Part shown: positions 1-7,952 of the stretch, in pieces
Numbering within the stretch: the stretch's first letter is position 1
Layout: the number at the start of each line of letters is the position of its first letter
DNA from: Thermoguttaceae bacterium
Lineage (GTDB): Bacteria; Planctomycetota; Planctomycetia; Pirellulales; Thermoguttaceae
DNA: 47,556 bases
Direction of reading: 5' to 3'
Assembly: GCA_028695965.1 (NCBI GenBank)
Contig: JAQVHZ010000003.1
Span: 1 to 47,556, forward strand
The notes under the pieces: generated by a model
The model's database searches: none
The model's input: only the letters and a program-made list of their open reading frames with translations
Told to the model about the DNA's origin: nothing
Made by a program: the position numbers and the translations under genes

Positions 1-417
1 TCGCCTGACGGTCGCTACCCTGTGTCTGGTACGATTATGTTTGGCGGCGAACCAATGGATCATGGGTTACTCTCGTTCCAACCGGTCGATCCTGAAGGCA
101 AGACGAGTTCTGCTGGACGCGTCGAAAAAGGCAAGTATTCCATCACTGGCGCCAAAACGCTCGTGCCGGGCGAATACACAGTCGTCGTCACCTGCGAAGA
201 AGTTTCTGGAGAAACCCAGACTTTCACCGACGCGATGGGCAAGACCCACAGTTCTCAAAAGCTCGTTACTTACGTGCCGGAAGACTGGGGCGTCTTTTCG
301 ACTCATACCGTTACGATTAAAGCGGGAAAGAACAAGCACGACTTCGATATTCCGCGCAACCCCGAACCGACCCCGCCTCCGGGAACTTCTGACGGAAAAA
401 CTGACGGCGGCGCATGA
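1..417 (+). CDS. Small exported carboxypeptidase-regulatory-like protein, 5'-truncated
   Basis: The reading frame is open from the first base of the window, so the true start and any signal peptide lie to the left; the GTG at 22 is only an internal codon. The visible 138 residues begin with a PDGRYPVSGTI motif and continue with a beta-rich domain (FGGEPMDHGLLSFQPVD, then PGEYTVVVT). This is the pattern of small planctomycetal lipoproteins with a transthyretin-like/carboxypeptidase regulatory fold. The C-terminus is a proline- and glycine-rich tail ending in DGKTDGGA. It lies upstream of a DUF1559 gene and a second small lipoprotein of the same general kind (2184-2669). Function is unknown; an extracytoplasmic structural or binding role is inferred. 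Confidence 0.75.
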   Translation, partial: SPDGRYPVSGTIMFGGEPMDHGLLSFQPVDPEGKTSSAGRVEKGKYSITGAKTLVPGEYTVVVTCEEVSGETQTFTDAMGKTHSSQKLVTYVPEDWGVFSTHTVTIKAGKNKHDFDIPRNPEPTPPPGTSDGKTDGGA

Positions 418-420
418 CGC

Positions 421-524
421 TAACCTCTAAAATGCATAAGTCGTTAGGACTTACGACATAATAAAAGCCAAAAGGATAATTGCTATTCCTTTTGGCTTTT
501 ATTGTTGACCTCAGTTAGAGGTTA
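421..524 (+). terminator. Nested inverted repeat / terminator after the first gene
   Basis: Directly after the stop codon, TAACCTCTAA (421-430) is perfectly complementary to TTAGAGGTTA (515-524). Inside it sits a long A/T-rich stem: AATAAAAGCCAAAAGGA from 460 pairs with TCCTTTTGGCTTTTATT ending at 503. A smaller GTCGT/ACGAC hairpin lies at about 440-457. The inner stem is followed by TTGTTG rather than a clean T-run. It could terminate transcription or act as a structured 3' end. Confidence 0.55.
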
Positions 525-1019
525 TTTTCACGCTCTTCTTAACGTCAAAGAATAAGATTCCATTATCCTAACGGTCTACAGCCCGTTGCCGCCTATTGTC
601 TCTTTCCAAATCCTAAATACAGCGTTCGACAACGTTTCATTAGACCCATGTTGCAATCTTAACCAACGAGATGAACAACATCTCCCTTTGTCTACGAATA
701 GTTCAGTTTGGGAAAGCGAGGCGTCGTTAAAAACGCAACCAAAACTCGAAAACGCTATGCTTTTGTCGGGAAAGACTTAGGGGCATTGTATGCTAATTTG
801 GCTGTAAGATGAGTTTAAAAAACACTCCCCAAATCTCAAATAATTTTTTCCTTTCGGTTGTAAACGCTGTTAGGTTTAATTATAATAGGGGCGTAGAAGG
901 ACGTTGTGCGCGTTGTCGCAAACACTGCGTCTCTTACTGTGACGACGTCGTTATCCATCCATATCGTTTATTCACGACGTTTCCCCGCCTAACTGTTTGT
1001 AATCCCTGGAGAAGTTGCC
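525..1019. other. Intergenic region upstream of the DUF1559 gene
   Basis: About 500 bases without a convincing gene. Two short frames here (586-780 and 809-1030) have neither a ribosome binding site nor a recognisable product. The region holds a GAGATG/CATCTC hairpin at 668-684 and the promoter at 858-886. No tRNA-like or other RNA structure was recognised. Confidence 0.5.
858..886 (+). promoter_or_regulatory. Probable sigma70-type promoter of the DUF1559 gene
   Basis: TTGTAA at 858-863 and a perfect TATAAT at 881-886 are separated by 17 bases. Transcription would start near 893, giving a leader of about 125 bases before the start region of the DUF1559 gene. Confidence 0.6.
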
Positions 1020-1038
1020 ATGAACAATAATCTTAAAA

Positions 1039-2166
1039 TTGGAGAGCAAAACCCGCGGCTTTACCCTCGTTGAACTCCTGGTTGTTATCGCCATTATCGG
1101 CATTTTAATCGGTCTGCTTCTTCCCGCCGTCCAAGCGGCGCGTGAAGCGGCGAGGCGTATGCAATGCACGAACAACCTGAAACAACTTTCGTTGTCCGTG
1201 CATAATTTCCATGACGTCAACAAGTATTTCCCGCCAATTTGCCAAAACAACAGCAGGTTCTCGCGTATCAGCTGGATGATGATGATCCTGCCTTACATCG
1301 AACAAAACGCCGTTTGGGAAGAGTATGCTTCTGGCGGAAGGATCTATCTTTCCTCGCCCGGGCAGTACAGCATGAACCGCACCAACGCGACGTGCGACGG
1401 CTATCGGGCGGCTCCGTGGGACTGGTCCGTCGCAATGTGGTACGCCGAAATTCCCAGTATGCACTGCCCTTCAGACGGCAACAGCAGAGACACTGCTGCA
1501 CAATGGTTCCCCGGCAGAATGAACTACCGCGCAAGTTTAGGCGACGCCTCGATCGCGTCTTGCTATTTTGGACCTGACGGCTGGAAATCGCGCGGTCCGT
1601 TTCAGGTCAACAACGGCGCAGACGCCGCAGGAACTTACCGCAACATTTCCCGCATCATTGACGGCACAAGCAACTCCGTCATGCTCGCTGAAATGCTCAC
1701 GCACAAAACGACCGCTGGTTCCGACGAAATCACGCTCGATATCCGAACCGGTATTCTGACAGGCAAAAACCCGCAATGGCCCTCCACCTGTATCGGATAC
1801 CAAGATCCCGATAATCCGAGTATGTTCATTTCGTCCGCCGTTACGCGTCCGTGGCTTGGTCGTCGTTGGCCCGACGGTATGTACGTCTATTCGTCCTGCA
1901 ATACGATTCTTCCGCCAAACTCAGTCAACTGTCTCTACTCCACTTCCGACGCAGAACGCACGATCATGACTCCCAGTTCGAGGCACTCGGGGGGCGTGAA
2001 CGTCGCCATGTGCGACGCTTCCGTAAGGTTCGTCAGCGAAACCATCGACTGCGGCGACTCGAGTCTCGACAACGACAACTATCGCGGAAAAGCAACCAAG
2101 AGCGGTTATGGCGTCTGGGGCGCGATGGGCTCCATCGACGGCGGCGAAACTGTTACTGCTTTATAA
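1039..2166 (+). CDS. DUF1559 protein with type IV pilin-like N-terminus
   Basis: The N-terminus reads RGFTLVELLVVIAIIGILIG, the prepilin peptidase recognition site and hydrophobic helix, then AREAARRMQCTNNLKQ, the standard DUF1559 opening. The C-terminal part has the typical SSRHSGGVNVAMCDASVRF block. The family is greatly expanded in Planctomycetes and is thought to be exported by a type II secretion/pseudopilin route; its function is unknown. The start is uncertain. In frame only TTG 1039 is available, without a Shine-Dalgarno sequence. A well-placed GGAGAAG followed by ATG 1020 lies one frame off; a single-base slip in the AAAACCC stretch at 1048-1054 would join it to this frame. The downstream lipoprotein starts 17 bases after the stop and is probably co-transcribed. 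Confidence 0.9.
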   Translation: MESKTRGFTLVELLVVIAIIGILIGLLLPAVQAAREAARRMQCTNNLKQLSLSVHNFHDVNKYFPPICQNNSRFSRISWMMMILPYIEQNAVWEEYASGGRIYLSSPGQYSMNRTNATCDGYRAAPWDWSVAMWYAEIPSMHCPSDGNSRDTAAQWFPGRMNYRASLGDASIASCYFGPDGWKSRGPFQVNNGADAAGTYRNISRIIDGTSNSVMLAEMLTHKTTAGSDEITLDIRTGILTGKNPQWPSTCIGYQDPDNPSMFISSAVTRPWLGRRWPDGMYVYSSCNTILPPNSVNCLYSTSDAERTIMTPSSRHSGGVNVAMCDASVRFVSETIDCGDSSLDNDNYRGKATKSGYGVWGAMGSIDGGETVTAL

Positions 2167-2183
2167 TTGGAGGAGTCAACACC

Positions 2184-2669
2184 ATGAAAAAAATCTTTTT
2201 CTCTCTCCTGGCTGCAGCGTGCCTCGTTGGATTAGCTGTTCAAACCGGATGCGACAAGAACACCTTCGGATGTATCGATATTACGGGTACTGTTACCGTC
2301 GACGGACAGCCGGTCGAAGGAATCTCCGTCAATATGTCCCCCGTCAACCCAGAAGCTAATCCCGGTCAACGAGCGGCCGCTGGCGTTACTAAAGCGGACG
2401 GAACGGTGCGATTTGTCGTTCCAGGTTCGCAAGTCGCGGGGGTTATGCCGGGCGAATATGTACTGACCTTCTATAAAGAAATATGGCTCACTGAAGACGG
2501 TCAAGACGCTTCGACAATCCCCTACGATCCGACGAAACCGGAACCGAAGGCGCGTTCAGTGGACCTTATTCCCGCCAAGTATAAGGATCGTTCAAAGTCC
2601 GAATGTAAAGTTACTGTCGTCGATAAAACAAGCACGTTTAATTTCGATTTGGAATCGATCAAAGAATAG
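2184..2669 (+). CDS. Small exported lipoprotein, carboxypeptidase-regulatory-like fold
   Basis: A 161-residue protein with a lipoprotein signal peptide: MKKIFF, a hydrophobic core, and a lipobox ending in Q-T-G-C23. The mature part, with ITGTVTVDGQPVEGISV and later MPGEYVLTF, resembles the transthyretin-like/carboxypeptidase regulatory fold and the same motifs in the truncated gene at the left edge. A strong GGAGGA ribosome site precedes the ATG. It lies 17 bases behind the DUF1559 gene and is followed by a clear terminator, so the two form a transcription unit. DUF1559 genes in planctomycetes are often followed by such lipoproteins; a joint role at the cell surface is inferred, not shown. 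Confidence 0.85.
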   Translation: MKKIFFSLLAAACLVGLAVQTGCDKNTFGCIDITGTVTVDGQPVEGISVNMSPVNPEANPGQRAAAGVTKADGTVRFVVPGSQVAGVMPGEYVLTFYKEIWLTEDGQDASTIPYDPTKPEPKARSVDLIPAKYKDRSKSECKVTVVDKTSTFNFDLESIKE

Positions 2670-2700
2670 TTTATAATTGTTCCGTAGAACAATTTCGTCT

Positions 2701-2734
2701 GCCGGGGAAGACGTCGTTCTGCCCCGGCTTTTTT
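2701..2734 (+). terminator. Rho-independent terminator after the lipoprotein gene
   Basis: Stem GCCGGGG (2701-2707) pairs with CCCCGGC (2722-2728), a 14-base loop, then TTTTTT. It is a strong plus-strand terminator. Confidence 0.9.
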
Positions 2735-2762
2735 ATTCTGTCAACGTTCTAAGGAATCAACC

Positions 2763-5528
2763 ATGCGCGCCCACATGAGAATATTTCTGCTTTTAGCGCT
2801 CGCCGCGCTAATCACCGCCTCGTCCGCGCTCGCCGCTGACGCCGTCATCGATCGCAACGTTCTAGACCTCAATGACGCCGCTGTTACAGAACTGCTCGAA
2901 CCTGCCGCAGTACGTCCGTACCAACAAGGATTCGTCGAAGAGGACGGCGTCTATGTATGCGACGCTGGAACTAAAGGAGACGAATTTTTTGGAGTTCTTA
3001 ACTCCTATCAACTCGACCAAAAAGTGGCGGCTCCCGTCGTCGCTGCGTGCTGGAGCCGCGCCGAAGACGTTGGCGGCAGTACCAATCCCGACTACTCAAT
3101 CTATATTGACGTTACCTACGTGGACGGGACGCATCTCTGGGGCGTCTCTTACAGCTTTCCCGTCGGCGACGCCGACTGGAACCGAGGCAAAGTTACCGTC
3201 TATCCTGACAAGCCGATCGAAAGCCTCGTCTGCTACTGCTTATTCCGCAACCATTCGGGCAAGGCTTACTTCAAAGATTTCGAGCTGCGGCAATATAAAT
3301 TCACGAATCAAATCACTTTCTTTGACGGCGTTCCTATTGAGCTCAATAAACTCGATCAAAAAAAGAACCGGAGAATCTATCTTCGCGACGTCGCCCAAAA
3401 CGGAGACTTCTACCTCATAGACAACATCGCCCAAACAGAAGAACCGATTGAACAACTCGGCGTCTCTATCTCGCTGAATCGCGCGCGCTCGTCCCTCAGC
3501 AAAGTAGGAAACGACGCCGTCGCTAACAGACCATACAAGGAAGTCCTGCGCGTGAAAAGCGCTTCCGAGGAAGATCGCGCCCTTTCTCTCATTTACTCGC
3601 TCGGGTTTCCAACCAAGCCGGAAGACGCGGAATGGGTCTGGTTCGACGATCCGAGAAGATTCCGTGAAATTGAAGATAAGGAATACTCGTCAACCCGAAC
3701 CCTTGCCGAAGTCGGCGCCGGAAGAGGCTCCTATTATCCGTTCGGGGTGGTCGCCGCCAGAAACGACAAAGGCGAATATTTCTCCGCGTTCGGCGTCGCT
3801 ATCGACCCCGAATTCCCAGCGTTCTACCGAATCGCGTGCAACGGAGCAACCAAAGAACTCTATATCGCTTTTGACTTTGCGCTGACAAAAGAAAAGCCGG
3901 AAGCAGAATTCCATATTTTGCCTCTGAATTGGGTAATCTCCAAAGACGGACAAAACGCGCGCGTTACTCCTCAGAGAACAAAGAATCCCGCACAAAACGT
4001 TTCGTTCGGCTCAACTCCTTTCCGCGCGGCGTTTAACGCCTATCGTCAAGCGTACCCGAAAAATTTCTTTGTACGCGCCGTCAAACAGGGCAACTGGATG
4101 GCGTTTGCGCCAATCTCGGATCTTTCGAATTATGAAGATTTCGGATTCCAATTTAAAGAAGGCGTCGACGAAATTGCACAAGACGACCAGAGAAATATCA
4201 CCACTTTCCGATACACTGAGCCGATGACCTGGTGGCAAAGCGTTCCGAAGACGGAAGACGCGCCAAGAACTACCGATTACGCGTTCGGATTAGCAAAAGA
4301 AACGGCTCTGCAAAGCTCCAAAGACGCCGCCGACCAGCCTGCGTACGCAACCGCTCAAGCGCGCGCCCTCATGACGACGGGTATGCGCGACAAAGACGGC
4401 AAGCCATGCGGTATGTTGCTCGACACGCCTTGGTGCGACGGCGTCGTGTGGAGCATGAACGACGCGCCGGGGCTCGTCGAACTCGTCAAGCAAAACAAAT
4501 TAGACAATCCTGACAACGAAAACGTCAAACAAATTGCAGGATTCGCGACGAAATGGACGGAAGAAATCGCCGACAACCTCTACGGAAAAGCCGATCCAAA
4601 ATTTGATGAGCTAAGTTCGCGCGAAGATTTCTTGGAAGCGCAAACGCTGCCCGGCGGGGACGGAGAATACGTCGATTCGAGCGAAGGGTACGTTACCGCA
4701 ATGATCGATTTCAACCGCGCTCACTTCGCCGGTATGCAAACGCCTCTCGTCTTTGATTCTGAAGACAAACAGCCCGGTATCTTACGCGGGCTTGTCGCCT
4801 TTGAATGCGTCAAAAAAATTGCCGACGACGTCCATGCGCGCGGAAAATTGGCAATGGCGAACGCGACCCCTCACCTGCACTTCTGGCTCACGACTCAATT
4901 AGACGTCCTCGGGACGGAATCGAACTGGAATTGGGGCGGAAAATGGAATCCTATGCCCGACGCCGATCTTATGTATCGACGTATGTTGTGCTGCGGCAAA
5001 CCCTTCTGCTTCTTGCAGAACACCAACTTTGACGAATTCCCCTACGAGTTGACCGAAAAGTATATGAAACGCTGTCTGGCGTACGGTATGTTTCCAAGTA
5101 TGTTCAGCGCCGACGCTTCCACGAAACATTATTTCAAAAACGCCGATCTTTATAATCGGGACCGCGAACTCTTCAAACGCTATCTGCCAATTGTTACCGA
5201 CGTTGCTGAAGCCGGATGGGAGCCCGAAACCGGAGCCCAAACGAACGACGAAACGCTCTATGTCGAACGATTCGGAGCCTTAAAAGACGCTTTCGTCACG
5301 TCGAACGATTTGCGGGCGACCGACGACGTCTATTTGACGCTCTTCAACGATTCGCAAGAAGAAAAGGAGTATGAAATTCAGTTAGGGGGCGCGCTCTTAA
5401 ACCATATCAAGAAAACCGGCGCTAAGATCGTCGAAGTGCTTGAAGATAAAAGCGTCGAACCCAACAATGGAAAATTGAGCGGCAAACTTGGCGCGCAAGA
5501 CGTCCGCGTCTTCAAAATCGCCAAATAA
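2763..5528 (+). CDS. Large exported protein, glycosidase-like, family not recognised
   Basis: A 921-residue protein with a signal peptide (basic start, then LLLALAALITASSALAA). AAGGA seven bases upstream supports ATG 2763; ATG 2775 is the alternative. The first third looks beta-rich. The region around residues 530-830 has the feel of a TIM-barrel carbohydrate-active enzyme: TPWCDGVVWSMNDAP, then YVDSSEGYVTA, LAMANATPHLHFWL and DEFPYELTEKYMKRCL. The C-terminus is a small beta domain, as in many glycosidases. I cannot assign a family or catalytic residues. It is transcribed alone and converges on a GH32-containing operon. Polysaccharide degradation in the periplasm or outside the cell is inferred from architecture and neighbours. 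Confidence 0.85.
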   Translation: MRAHMRIFLLLALAALITASSALAADAVIDRNVLDLNDAAVTELLEPAAVRPYQQGFVEEDGVYVCDAGTKGDEFFGVLNSYQLDQKVAAPVVAACWSRAEDVGGSTNPDYSIYIDVTYVDGTHLWGVSYSFPVGDADWNRGKVTVYPDKPIESLVCYCLFRNHSGKAYFKDFELRQYKFTNQITFFDGVPIELNKLDQKKNRRIYLRDVAQNGDFYLIDNIAQTEEPIEQLGVSISLNRARSSLSKVGNDAVANRPYKEVLRVKSASEEDRALSLIYSLGFPTKPEDAEWVWFDDPRRFREIEDKEYSSTRTLAEVGAGRGSYYPFGVVAARNDKGEYFSAFGVAIDPEFPAFYRIACNGATKELYIAFDFALTKEKPEAEFHILPLNWVISKDGQNARVTPQRTKNPAQNVSFGSTPFRAAFNAYRQAYPKNFFVRAVKQGNWMAFAPISDLSNYEDFGFQFKEGVDEIAQDDQRNITTFRYTEPMTWWQSVPKTEDAPRTTDYAFGLAKETALQSSKDAADQPAYATAQARALMTTGMRDKDGKPCGMLLDTPWCDGVVWSMNDAPGLVELVKQNKLDNPDNENVKQIAGFATKWTEEIADNLYGKADPKFDELSSREDFLEAQTLPGGDGEYVDSSEGYVTAMIDFNRAHFAGMQTPLVFDSEDKQPGILRGLVAFECVKKIADDVHARGKLAMANATPHLHFWLTTQLDVLGTESNWNWGGKWNPMPDADLMYRRMLCCGKPFCFLQNTNFDEFPYELTEKYMKRCLAYGMFPSMFSADASTKHYFKNADLYNRDRELFKRYLPIVTDVAEAGWEPETGAQTNDETLYVERFGALKDAFVTSNDLRATDDVYLTLFNDSQEEKEYEIQLGGALLNHIKKTGAKIVEVLEDKSVEPNNGKLSGKLGAQDVRVFKIAK

Positions 5529-5531
5529 TCC

Positions 5532-5595
5532 CGCCTAGAAGAATCGTTTTAGGCGCGCAGACTCCGGCGGTTCTCTAAAAGGAGCCGCCGGTTTC
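5532..5595. terminator. Hairpins between convergent genes
   Basis: Two hairpins separate the convergent genes: CGCCTA/TAGGCG at about 5531-5555 and the GC-rich CCGGCGG (5564-5570) with CCGCCGG (5585-5591). The T-run after the second is short (TTT). A weak, possibly bidirectional terminator. Confidence 0.5.
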
Positions 5596-5641
5596 AAAGA
5601 GAAACATACAAACGACAAATTCCAACAGCGCTCGCACTGCG

Positions 5642-7930
5642 TCAATACGGATTAGATTCCGTCATCTCCCAAGCGCGGACGCTCTTGACCGTTACGTCCG
5701 CCGCGCCGCCGTTCCAAAGAGAAACGCCAAGCGCGTCGTTGGGCGAGCTCGGATAGACGCGGCGGCAAATCGCCTGCTTGTCGTTTGCATAGACTTCGAC
5801 AACCGTCTTATCGACAAAGACGCGCAGAGTGAGCGCTTCTCCTTCTCCAAGTTCCAACGGCGCGCGTTCTAATGCCGGACGGCCTAATTTTCCGCTCGAA
5901 CGCGAATCGAAAACCAATTCTTTTGCTTCCGCGTCGTAATAGAGCGTCGTCTTCTCGTCTAAGTTTTCGTCGACGCGAACGTTGACCCCGAACTGCGTTG
6001 TTTTCGCAAGTTCCGACGCGTCAAGTTGAATTTCCAACTCAAACGAATCGCCAGGGAATCCCGAAAGTCCTGCAGCGCCGTTGGCGGGCGCTGTCAGGTT
6101 CTCAAACAACTGTTCGTTCAAACGCAGCGCTTCCAATTCTGGAACCGGTCTCATCCTTAACGTTCCGTCGCCGCCTGCCCAAAGGGTTCGAGGCAGACCA
6201 TAGACGCCGCTCCAGCCTCTTGACGCCTCGTTATCCAGATTGTCGAGCAGCCACGCCCACATAATCTGACGTCCCTTCCCGTCGACCAACGCTTCCGGCG
6301 CAAAATACGTGTTGTCGACCCACGTCATACGACCGTGACTCGTCGGTAAAAATTGATCGTTCTCGGTATCGTAGTCGCCAACATAGTACTGACAGCCTCT
6401 GTTATGGCTGATAAACAACAATAAATGCTTGCCGGACGGTTCGCCGCCGTCAGGAGAGCTCGGAAGAGGCAGAAAGCTAGGGCACATATTGTCTTCGCTC
6501 GCGTCGGTCCATTCGTCGCGACGCTGATAGAAGACGCCTTTGTAATCCCATTTCAAAAGGTCGCTAGATTCAAAGAGATAGAGCCGATCCCCTTTCAAAT
6601 GTTCGGGAGCGTCTTCATCTCGACCGTATTTGTTCAAAAGACAGAGATTGCCGGTCAACACATAGTACTTGCCGTCTTTTTTCCAGATATTCGACGGATC
6701 CGCCGAGCCGCAGACAAGCTCGCCGTCCGGCATTGCAAGTTCTGTAATTCCAAATTCCGTCGAGGGAATGATCGGCGGACCAAATCTCGTCCAGTCGTAA
6801 TAAGGCGCGACGCTCTTCGCCGCGCCGATACCAAGATCGCCAAGCTTCCAATAAGTCAAATACGCCGTGCCGTCGTCGTCTAAGAACGCGCCGCCGCTGA
6901 AACAGCCCGTATCGCGCTCGTCAGGGCCAATGGCGTCAGGACAATGCCGCCAATGAACCAAGTCGACGCTCGTCAAATGCCCCCAGCAGAACCCGCTGCC
7001 GGTTCGCGCGTATAAATACATCAAATGATAACGTCCGTTCTCGTAAAAACAGCCGTTAGGATCGCCGGGGACGGCGACGTCTTCAGGGGCGACAAAATGC
7101 CAACGCGGACGATAGGCGTCGTCAAGCAGTTTTTCACGGAGCAAACGGGTCGATTCTACGACGGCCCCAGGGACGCCGCCCGATTTCGACCAGTACGTCG
7201 GAACCGGCGCGCGCACGGGGTCGTCCGAAGAACTCGTGAAAAAGACCTTGCCTCGATTAGCGCCTAAGACAAGAGCGCCGTCAGAAACAGCAACGTCTCC
7301 CTCGGTCAATACGTTATTGAAGCGTCCTGTTCGGTCAAAAAGTCCAGACGATCCAAAATCCGCCCAGAACCAAGGTTCGACTCCGTCGAGCGGCTCGCCC
7401 GGAACAAGCGCTTGAATCTGGTCGGCTGTGAGCGCCAAGGGATAGACGCGAGCGTCTTTTATCTTGCCGATGAAGACGTCTTCTTGCTTATCTACGTGGC
7501 GAGGACCAAGCAAAATCGTCGCGTCGTCCGAAAAAGCCTGTTGACCGCTGACTTCGTAACGCGCCGAAAGGTCGTCGTTACGATAGATCTCGATCGTATT
7601 CCCGCGATAGACGATGCAAATACGAACAAATTCGCCGTTAGCCTCCGTCTCTTTAAGCCAATTCTCTTGCGCTTTATGCGTGCGATCAAACCCAGAACTT
7701 CCTGCCATCCATGTATTCGGAGCGAGCTCGGCAAATACGACCGCGTCAAAATAACCCGCATTCGCCATATCGAGCGTCAACGCGCTCCCGCCGTGTTGAT
7801 CCAAAGTAGCGGGAGCCGCCCACACGACAAGCGTCTTGTCGCGCAGCGTCTCTGCGCCTGTCGCGTTCACGATGAGCAACGCGCCAAAAACAAGCGCTGC
7901 AAACGCGGCGACAATTGACGTCGTCTTCAT
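5642..7930 (-). CDS. Exported GH32 glycosidase with N-terminal LamG-like domain
   Basis: 762 residues. A signal peptide (about 1-26) is followed by a concanavalin/LamG-like beta-sandwich (about 30-225) and a five-bladed GH32 domain (about 275-610). The GH32 domain carries the nucleophile motif G-D-P-N-G (D290) and the transition-state region S-A-D-P (D411). The usual EC acid/base motif is replaced by S-E-D-N-M-C-P-S-F (E479), as I recall from a planctomycete/Lentisphaerae-type subgroup. The C-terminal GH32 beta-sandwich includes DKTVVEVYANDKQAICRRV. Known GH32 enzymes hydrolyse fructans or sucrose-type beta-fructosides; the substrate here is uncertain. It is the last gene of an operon, 22 bases behind the HzsA-related gene, and likely acts outside the cytoplasm. 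Confidence 0.88.
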   Translation of the reverse strand: MKTTSIVAAFAALVFGALLIVNATGAETLRDKTLVVWAAPATLDQHGGSALTLDMANAGYFDAVVFAELAPNTWMAGSSGFDRTHKAQENWLKETEANGEFVRICIVYRGNTIEIYRNDDLSARYEVSGQQAFSDDATILLGPRHVDKQEDVFIGKIKDARVYPLALTADQIQALVPGEPLDGVEPWFWADFGSSGLFDRTGRFNNVLTEGDVAVSDGALVLGANRGKVFFTSSSDDPVRAPVPTYWSKSGGVPGAVVESTRLLREKLLDDAYRPRWHFVAPEDVAVPGDPNGCFYENGRYHLMYLYARTGSGFCWGHLTSVDLVHWRHCPDAIGPDERDTGCFSGGAFLDDDGTAYLTYWKLGDLGIGAAKSVAPYYDWTRFGPPIIPSTEFGITELAMPDGELVCGSADPSNIWKKDGKYYVLTGNLCLLNKYGRDEDAPEHLKGDRLYLFESSDLLKWDYKGVFYQRRDEWTDASEDNMCPSFLPLPSSPDGGEPSGKHLLLFISHNRGCQYYVGDYDTENDQFLPTSHGRMTWVDNTYFAPEALVDGKGRQIMWAWLLDNLDNEASRGWSGVYGLPRTLWAGGDGTLRMRPVPELEALRLNEQLFENLTAPANGAAGLSGFPGDSFELEIQLDASELAKTTQFGVNVRVDENLDEKTTLYYDAEAKELVFDSRSSGKLGRPALERAPLELGEGEALTLRVFVDKTVVEVYANDKQAICRRVYPSSPNDALGVSLWNGGAADVTVKSVRAWEMTESNPY

Positions 7931-7952
7931 TGATTAATCCCCATAGACAATA

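Noticed and set aside
586-1030. Two short frames (586-780 and 809-1030)
   Set aside because: No ribosome sites, no recognisable motifs, and the second overlaps the promoter and start region of the DUF1559 gene.
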